Shown one piece after another: positions 59,611 to 64,000 of a stretch of DNA of 64,000 nucleotides; position 1 is the first letter of the stretch; each line of letters opens with the position of its first letter. The notes beneath the pieces are model-generated. The model worked only from the letters and a program-made list of their open reading frames with translations, did not search any database and was not told the DNA's origin. The position numbers and the translations under genes are program-made. The DNA lies in the NCBI GenBank assembly GCA_034660495.1, contig JAYEJJ010000221.1, positions 1 through 64,000 on the forward strand, read 5' to 3'. This DNA is from DATFJZ01 sp034660495. Lineage in GTDB: Bacteria > Desulfobacterota > Desulfobacteria > Desulfobacterales > Desulfobacteraceae.

Positions 59611-59932
59611 GGCTGCTCTCCTTTTACAGGTTTTTCTGTTTTCTATTGTGGAGGTTGCTTTTCTGTTCTGTCTGTTTTGCGGCATGGATATTGCTTTCTT
59701 ATTTGTACAACGGGGACAATGCTTTTTCAAGGGGAAATTTTTTCCCTGTTTTAAAATTAAAGTGTGTACCACATGACTTTGCGGTATTTCCGGTTTCGAT
59801 AAAGTTGATTTGACACATCATAAAGCCAATTTCTACCGCAAAGTCAAATGAAACACGCTTTAGTTTGCTTCAGAACTTTAATTTGATCCGTTAAAAGCCG
59901 ATAAAACAAGAGAAAACAGAAAGGAAGCTGTC
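59611..59932. promoter_or_regulatory. Divergent region before flgN
   Basis: It holds an inverted repeat of 13 bp (TGACTTTGCGGTA at 59774-59786 and TACCGCAAAGTCA at 59834-59846) and a sigma-28-like promoter at 59878-59904. 59698-59765 matches the flank of coiled-coil copy 1. No gene was seen. Confidence 0.55.
59878..59904 (+). promoter_or_regulatory. Candidate FliA (sigma-28) promoter for flgN-flgK
   Basis: GCCGATAA at 59897-59904 is a perfect -10 for sigma-28. TTAATTTG, 11 bp upstream, is a fair -35 (5 of 8 to TAAAGTTT). The predicted start is about 20 bp before the flgN ATG. Late-class expression fits flgN and flgK. Confidence 0.65.
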
Positions 59933-60436
59933 ATGGAAAATTTTGCCTATAAAATTGACGATTATATTCACAAAAAGCTGCTGCTGTACGAGGAGCTGAG
60001 TGCTGTCCTGGAGCAGGAAAAGACCTTTATCGTTGATATGGATATTAAAGCCTTGTGGCTTTCCTCGTCCAGGAAAAAACAGCTGACCCTGAAAATTGAG
60101 CAGATAAGAGACAATATGCTTTATTTTCTGGATGAAAACCAGGTGGACCATGGCATGAATGTCAGAAATTTCAGTCTTGGCGCCCTTATCCGCATTCTTC
60201 CGGTTTCTTCAAAAATCAAATCAGACCTCAATAAAACAAGGCATGCCGTTAACCTGAAAAAAGACGAAATTCAGGTCCTGGGTAGGGAAAACAAAAAATA
60301 TGTTCAGGAGTATCTCAGTGTCATAGACGGCATCATGTCAAATTTTGCAGGCCCTGCGCTCAAGGACTGCTACACGTTTTCAGGGATCATACAGTCTTTA
60401 GAAAGGGCCAGTTCCCTTATACATGCGGAGGTCTAA
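59933..60436 (+). CDS. flgN: Flagellar export chaperone FlgN
   Basis: A 167-aa mostly helical cytosolic protein. The pattern LLLYEELSAVLEQEKTFIVDMDIKALWLSSSRKKQLTLKIEQIRDNML fits FlgN, the chaperone of FlgK and FlgL. It lies 2 bp before flgK. It diverges quickly in sequence, so position carries weight. Start ATG follows AAAGGAAGCTGTC. Confidence 0.83.
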   Translation: MENFAYKIDDYIHKKLLLYEELSAVLEQEKTFIVDMDIKALWLSSSRKKQLTLKIEQIRDNMLYFLDENQVDHGMNVRNFSLGALIRILPVSSKIKSDLNKTRHAVNLKKDEIQVLGRENKKYVQEYLSVIDGIMSNFAGPALKDCYTFSGIIQSLERASSLIHAEV

Positions 60437-60438
60437 TC

Positions 60439-63400
60439 ATGGGCGGAATCGGTGCAACCCTTAATATTGCTAAAAGTGCCATTGCTGCCCAGCAGTATGG
60501 ACTGCATGTAACGGGCAACAATATTTCCAATGTGAACAATCCTGACTACAGTGTTCAAACGGCTGATCAGGAGAACAACACCCCGCAGAAATATGCAGGG
60601 TTTATATTTGGCACAGGCGTTTCTGTCCAGCAGATCGAGCAGAGCGTCAACCAGATGCTGGAGGACCGGCTGACAGACGAAAAGGCCAATCTTGCCGGGT
60701 TTGAAGAGGCGGAATCCTACATGAAAATTGTGGAATCCATGTTTGATGAGTCTTCTGAAACCAGTATCAATACCTTGATGACCGAGTTCTGGAATTCCTG
60801 GCACGATCTTTCCGATAATCCCAACGGGCCTTCTGAAAGGGAGGCGGTGCTGGAGACGGGAAACAACCTGGCCGCCCGGTTTAAAACAGCACAGCTTGAC
60901 CTGAAACAGGTGGGCAGTGAAACCACAAGGGAGATTGATGCGGGTCTTTCCAGGGTCAATGCCCTTGCCGATGAAATTGCCGCGCTGAACAAGGAAATCA
61001 CCGGATTTGAAGCATCATCAACGGCCAATGATCTGCGGGACAAGCGAAACGGCCTTGTTGACGAGCTGGGGGATATCATCAATATCAACTCCTTTGAGCA
61101 GCCCAACGGGTACTTATCTGTCAATGTGGGCAGGGGGGCGCCTCTGGTTTATGGGGTTGAGACCAGCCGGCTTGAAATGGTGGACAAAGAGGTGGTGTGG
61201 CAGGGCACCGGCCAAAAAAGGGTGATTTCCGATGAGATCTCCGGGGGTAAAATCAAGGGGTGGCTTCAGATAAGAGACGAAGTGATTCCCAAATATCAGT
61301 CAGAGGTGGATGTCCTTGCCAAGGAGATGATCTGGGCAATCAACCTCCAGCACTCCCAGGGGGCTGGCCTTGATTATTTTTCAGACACAGTGACCGGGGC
61401 GTACCAGACCGACGACAGCGGGCTTTTGTCAAGTCTCACCTTTGGAGACCGAATCGATTATGAGAAGTCCTTTAAGATGTGGATCAAGGATCAGTCCACT
61501 GCCGATACACAATACCAGTCCGCTGAAGTGGACATGGGCATCTCAAAAGCCGGTCTTTCCAACTGGGACGGGGTCTCTCCAGGGGGAGAACCGTCACGGT
61601 ACAGACTGACAGTGGTTGACGGTACAACCGTAGGCGATTCCCTGGTATCCGAGACCGACGGATCGGGACTTGCCACCACAATTGTTGGATCAGACACGGC
61701 AACGGCACTCAATGGCGGTATTGCCGAGCAGACCCTGACCGTCTACGGCAGTCCCGAGGGGACCAGTACCATAAAGGTCAAGGATATTGCAGGGGACTCT
61801 TTGAGGTCTGCGGCCTCTGTGGCAGAGGCGTTGTCGAAAATTGAAGGGATAGAGGCCTATGCGTCTGAAACTTCTGTAACATTTTCAACTATAGATTCTG
61901 CCACAGGGGACTCTACCTTACCCGATGCCCATGATGGTGATGAGGTGAAGTTCTCCCTTTATGTTGACGGCTCCCTCCATGAGCTCTCCTTTGTGTTTGA
62001 TTCTGACAAAGGAAGCCTGGATGATCAGCTTGAAAATGCCCTTTTATCGGGCGCAGAGCTTATAAACGAAATTAAGGGGGATGAAAACCTGACGGCCAAC
62101 GGCCTGACCCTTACAAGCAGTAAGGGGTCCACCCTGGGTGCGGAACAGTTTGAAGTGGTGGATAATGCCGGGGTGCAGCTGAACAATTTTTCAGGATTCA
62201 ATACCGGGGACAGTGTTACCTTTACAGTGGAGACGGATGGATCTCCCGCAAGTTCAACAGATCTTACCGTGGATTTATCCGGGGTGGATACCAGTGACGA
62301 GGCCAATGTTGCCACAGCGTTTTACGATGCATTATCTGCTGATCTGGACAGTTCTCCTTTTTCCGTGGAAAATGATCCCTCCACCAACTCGATTTTTCTA
62401 AGAACCACCGACGGGTCCAATCTTACCCTCAGGGATGCTGACAATGATGCAGGTGCAGGCGCCTTCATTGATGTGACGGAACTGGCAGGATCAACCCTGG
62501 GAGCCGGGAACAACATCCTTACCTTTGATGGAAGCGGTGACACGGAAACCTTTACCGCAACCACGGCGGACACGGATACACTGGGGTTTAACAGTGGCGT
62601 GATTGCTGAAGATTCAGCCGTCGGCCCGTTTCCGGCGGGAACCGACAAGGCAGGTGTGATCACGGGAACCGTAACCACTGTCATGGATCCGGATATTTCC
62701 ATCCATTCCACTGTCGCAGGTCCCGGTCCATTATACGGTGCCCTGTTTGAAGACGGATCGGCAAAGCGGGGAAGTTCCATCGCCACCCTGGGGGGAGAAG
62801 GGGGATTTTCCAACTTTACCCAGGGGGAAGCTGTCTCCTTTGATGTTGACGGTATTTCTGTAACGTATAACATCCCTGCCGCTCCCCCCGTTCTTGGAGA
62901 GCTGGACCATGCCCAGAATATAGAAATTGCACTTACTGCCGCACTGGTTACTCCTTTTGTTGATCCCGACTACCAAATCATCAGAACGGACCGGTCTGTC
63001 TCCATACTCAAGAATACAGATCAGGATGATCCCATTGAGATCACCAATTTCAGCGAATCAGTGACTGATGATGCCAAGCTGGCAGTGAGAACCGGTACAG
63101 GAACCGGCACGGCCGAGCCGGGAAACGATCTTCTCGAGGCGGGCAGCAGTCTCAGGGATTTTTCCACTGCCACCCTGTACAGCGATGACGGGGTGATCAA
63201 GTGGGAGCGGCTGAACAGAGATGGGTTTTCAACGGGAAGCAATGGGTTTGTAACGGTTTCCGATGACGGCAATGTCACCATTGACGAGACCGGAGGCTCC
63301 ATCTCCTTTGATATTGCAAAAGGCTCCCTTGTGGCGGGCAATACCCTGACGGTGAATACCGACGACTCAGGCCAGCCCGATCCCCTGAATTTCAGAGTAA

Positions 63401-64000
63401 GGGGCGCTGGAAACAGCATCATGGACACCTATCACTTTACCGTGGTTGAGGGGGGAAAGGTGGGCCATGTGCCCGGAGAAGATGAAGCGCCCCTGACCAT
63501 AAAATGGGAAAGCAGCACCTCCTATGGAGAGTTTGTTATGGAAGGGGAAGATCCTCCGATTACCCCGGATATTCCTGTTGAAGTGGAAGTGGACGGCATG
63601 GACCTGGTGTTCAGCAGCGGCACCCTGCTCAAGGATGATGTGTTTACCATCACAACCGATGAGGCAGGGTATCCGGTTTCTGAAAATGACAGCGGCATGC
63701 CCACCGGAGAAACCCTTTCCGACTGGCACTGGACGGCCGCCTCTTTTGCCGATCAGTTTAACCGGCAGGCAGGAGGGGTGAAAGCCTCCACGACCCTGGA
63801 CAATCGACTGAGGTTTGAACAGGATACCGACTACCACGCCATCACCAATATTGAATTTTCCAATGAGCAGGTGAGCCAAAACAGCGGATTCAGCCCGGCA
63901 AACACCACAATAGAGATAACCAACCATGCCGCATTTACCTTTGAGGCCCGGGATCTCAAGTTCCAGCGCACCACCAATGCCAGCGGCACCAATGTATGGC
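60439..64000 (+). CDS. flgK: Hook-associated protein FlgK, giant, partial at window end
   Basis: At least 1187 codons are open with no stop before the window edge; most FlgK are 450-650 aa. The N-terminus is typical: NIAKSAIAAQQYGLHVTGNNISNVNNPDYSVQ, then LEDRLTDEKANL, NTLMTEFWNSWHDLSDNP and LVDELGDIININSFEQPNGYLSVNVGRGAPLV. From about residue 340 on it is acidic, Gly/Asp/Thr-rich and beta-like, with several domains not normal for FlgK. The C-terminal D0 helix should lie beyond the window. GGAGGTCT precedes the ATG. flgL is expected next. Confidence 0.9.
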   Translation, partial: MGGIGATLNIAKSAIAAQQYGLHVTGNNISNVNNPDYSVQTADQENNTPQKYAGFIFGTGVSVQQIEQSVNQMLEDRLTDEKANLAGFEEAESYMKIVESMFDESSETSINTLMTEFWNSWHDLSDNPNGPSEREAVLETGNNLAARFKTAQLDLKQVGSETTREIDAGLSRVNALADEIAALNKEITGFEASSTANDLRDKRNGLVDELGDIININSFEQPNGYLSVNVGRGAPLVYGVETSRLEMVDKEVVWQGTGQKRVISDEISGGKIKGWLQIRDEVIPKYQSEVDVLAKEMIWAINLQHSQGAGLDYFSDTVTGAYQTDDSGLLSSLTFGDRIDYEKSFKMWIKDQSTADTQYQSAEVDMGISKAGLSNWDGVSPGGEPSRYRLTVVDGTTVGDSLVSETDGSGLATTIVGSDTATALNGGIAEQTLTVYGSPEGTSTIKVKDIAGDSLRSAASVAEALSKIEGIEAYASETSVTFSTIDSATGDSTLPDAHDGDEVKFSLYVDGSLHELSFVFDSDKGSLDDQLENALLSGAELINEIKGDENLTANGLTLTSSKGSTLGAEQFEVVDNAGVQLNNFSGFNTGDSVTFTVETDGSPASSTDLTVDLSGVDTSDEANVATAFYDALSADLDSSPFSVENDPSTNSIFLRTTDGSNLTLRDADNDAGAGAFIDVTELAGSTLGAGNNILTFDGSGDTETFTATTADTDTLGFNSGVIAEDSAVGPFPAGTDKAGVITGTVTTVMDPDISIHSTVAGPGPLYGALFEDGSAKRGSSIATLGGEGGFSNFTQGEAVSFDVDGISVTYNIPAAPPVLGELDHAQNIEIALTAALVTPFVDPDYQIIRTDRSVSILKNTDQDDPIEITNFSESVTDDAKLAVRTGTGTGTAEPGNDLLEAGSSLRDFSTATLYSDDGVIKWERLNRDGFSTGSNGFVTVSDDGNVTIDETGGSISFDIAKGSLVAGNTLTVNTDDSGQPDPLNFRVRGAGNSIMDTYHFTVVEGGKVGHVPGEDEAPLTIKWESSTSYGEFVMEGEDPPITPDIPVEVEVDGMDLVFSSGTLLKDDVFTITTDEAGYPVSENDSGMPTGETLSDWHWTAASFADQFNRQAGGVKASTTLDNRLRFEQDTDYHAITNIEFSNEQVSQNSGFSPANTTIEITNHAAFTFEARDLKFQRTTNASGTNVW

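Overview
The window looks like chromosome of a flagellated, Gram-negative anaerobe of the Desulfobacterota (Desulfobacteraceae-like). That placement is inference. It rests on the gene order and style of the flagellar cluster (flhA-flhF-flhG-fliA, fliL-fliM-fliN-fliO-P-Q-R-flhB, flgF-flgG-flgA-flgH-flgI-flgJ), a CheX/CheY pair, sigma-54 enhancer-binding proteins, LPS- and P-ring genes, and surface proteins ending in a poly-Gly/Cys tail. No rRNA or tRNA gene, CRISPR array or intact transposase was seen. A 100-base N run at 23449-23548 marks an assembly gap.

Layout. 1-5.6 kb holds non-flagellar genes: an AmpG-like permease, a metallo-beta-lactamase-fold hydrolase, a crotonase-family enzyme, a LysA-like PLP decarboxylase and an Lrp/AsnC regulator. 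5.9-14.4 kb is signalling and regulation: an HD-GYP response regulator, PilZ, CheX, CheY, two sigma-54 enhancer-binding proteins and a large TPR protein. 14.6-22.7 kb is flgB-flgC-fliE-fliF-fliG-fliH-fliI-fliJ-motE-like. 23.1-29.4 kb is the hook module fliK-flgD-flgE. 30.1-35.4 kb is fliL-M-N-O-P-Q-R-flhB. 35.6-40.6 kb is flhA-flhF-flhG-fliA. 40.7-45.4 kb is a set of poorly known genes led by an acidic membrane protein with about ten copies of the FliM CheY-binding motif and a FliL-like C-terminus. 45.4-50.3 kb encodes two Ig-like repeat surface proteins. 50.6-57.4 kb is fhlB-flgF-flgG-flgA-flgH-flgI-flgJ. 57.4-59.6 kb is an accessory insert: hicAB between two copies of a coiled-coil gene. 59.9 kb to the window end is flgN and a giant flgK that runs off the edge.

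How it works together. Five sequences match TGGCA(C/T)-N5-TTGC. They lie before the TPR gene, flgB, fliK, fliL and flgF. A sigma-28-like site lies before flgN-flgK, and fliA itself is present. This suggests the polar-flagellum hierarchy: sigma-54 with enhancer-binding proteins for hook and basal body, then FliA for late genes. FlhF and FlhG would set pole and number. The hook parts are unusually large: FlgE 940 aa, FlgD with a doubled C-terminal domain, FlgK over 1187 aa, and FliK 762 aa with 17-residue tandem repeats.

The most striking features are (1) the multi-motif SQDDIDSLL protein at 40660-42633, (2) the repeat-bearing FliK with the gap inside its array, and (3) at least seven families of short dispersed inverted-repeat elements filling most intergenic spaces of the locus.
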